Assembly (NCBI GenBank): GCA_030681895.1
Contig: JAUXRI010000064.1
Span: 1 to 64,000 of the forward strand
DNA length: 64,000 bases
From: Myxococcales bacterium
Lineage (GTDB): Bacteria; Myxococcota; Myxococcia; Myxococcales; Myxococcaceae
Direction: 5' to 3'
Every line of letters begins with the position of its first letter. Position 1 is the stretch's first letter. This document shows, piece by piece, positions 63,925-64,000 of this stretch. Below the pieces are notes generated by a model. The model was not told the origin of the DNA, searched no databases, and saw only the letters and a list, made by a program, of their open reading frames with translations. Both the position numbers and the translations under genes were made by a program.

Positions 63925-64000
63925 CGCCTGAAGAACTGCTGCTGCTGGAACAGGTCGTCTCGGCTCGACGCGAGCGCACGGTGGATGGCGTCATCAAGAG
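63921..64000 (+). CDS. Start of a gene running off the window (partial)
   Basis: The ATG overlaps the sigma-like gene's TGA. The visible 26 residues (MTPEELLLLEQVVSA, then RRERTVDGVI) are helical and charged. The position right after a sigma factor suggests an anti-sigma or partner protein, but no motif is visible in the short fragment. Confidence 0.6.
   Translation, partial: MTPEELLLLEQVVSARRERTVDGVIK

Overview
The window is high-GC, densely packed DNA (hand counts of typical coding lines give about 70% GC). It most likely comes from the chromosome of a myxobacterium or a close relative in Myxococcota. The evidence is the gene mix: eukaryote-like Ser/Thr kinases (one fused to WD40-like repeats), several PilZ proteins, two tandem PilT-type ATPases, a TadA/CpaF ATPase, many Cys-rich or Gly-rich lipoproteins, a VIT-VWA protein, lycopene-cyclase-fold membrane proteins, and chains of genes joined by ATGA/GTGA overlaps. 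No rRNA, tRNA, CRISPR array, insertion sequence or prophage was found.

Layout. 1-7.7 kb: end of a Ser/Thr kinase, RluA-type pseudouridine synthase, DNA polymerase IV (dinB), a YdjM-type membrane hydrolase overlapping poly(A) polymerase (pcnB), and a kinase-WD40 protein. 7.7-9.5 kb: a small islet of lower GC with short orphan genes. 9.5-16 kb: VWA protein, divergent homogentisate 1,2-dioxygenase-like gene, GTP-dependent PEP carboxykinase (pckG) and a PAS histidine kinase. 16-17.8 kb: two overlapping full-length lycopene-cyclase-fold genes. 17.9-27.3 kb: envelope and lipoprotein region (TPR protein, LivJ-like binding protein, lipoproteins, a lipase-like lipoprotein, PEGA protein, Cys-rich propeller lipoprotein, PilZ). 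27.5-33.4 kb: recA, two small membrane proteins, and a chain of thiolase, Zn-finger protein, small protein, membrane-anchored trypsin-like protease and rhomboid-like protein. 33.4-40.9 kb: PilZ, a 1,233-residue repeat-rich protein, gluzincin peptidase, cNMP-binding protein and glutamate dehydrogenase. 40.9-44 kb: Gly-rich repeat lipoprotein, XRE regulator with a Zn-finger tail, lipoprotein. 44-47.8 kb: a minus-strand set of TadA ATPase, ECF sigma factor, anti-sigma factor and a secreted protein that I read as four tandem pilus/secretin N-terminal-like repeats. 47.8-64 kb: TPR protein, MFS exporter, HGSNAT-like acyltransferase, glutathione peroxidase, PilT and PilT-like ATPases, ABC exporter, HPt protein, cNMP-DUF1003 protein, lipoproteins, GNAT-like protein, VIT-VWA protein, sigma-like factor and the start of a further gene.

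How they work together. The recurring theme is surface biology: type IV pilus retraction motors, a Tad-type ATPase with its own sigma/anti-sigma pair, PilZ (cyclic-di-GMP) receptors, phosphorelay parts and many secreted lipoproteins. Central metabolism (pckG, gdhA, thiolase, hmgA) and DNA repair (recA, dinB) genes are interspersed. The most unusual structures are the sigma/anti-sigma/four-repeat pil_N module, the tandem cyclase pair, the protease and pseudo-rhomboid pair, and the repeat-rich giant next to a PilZ gene.
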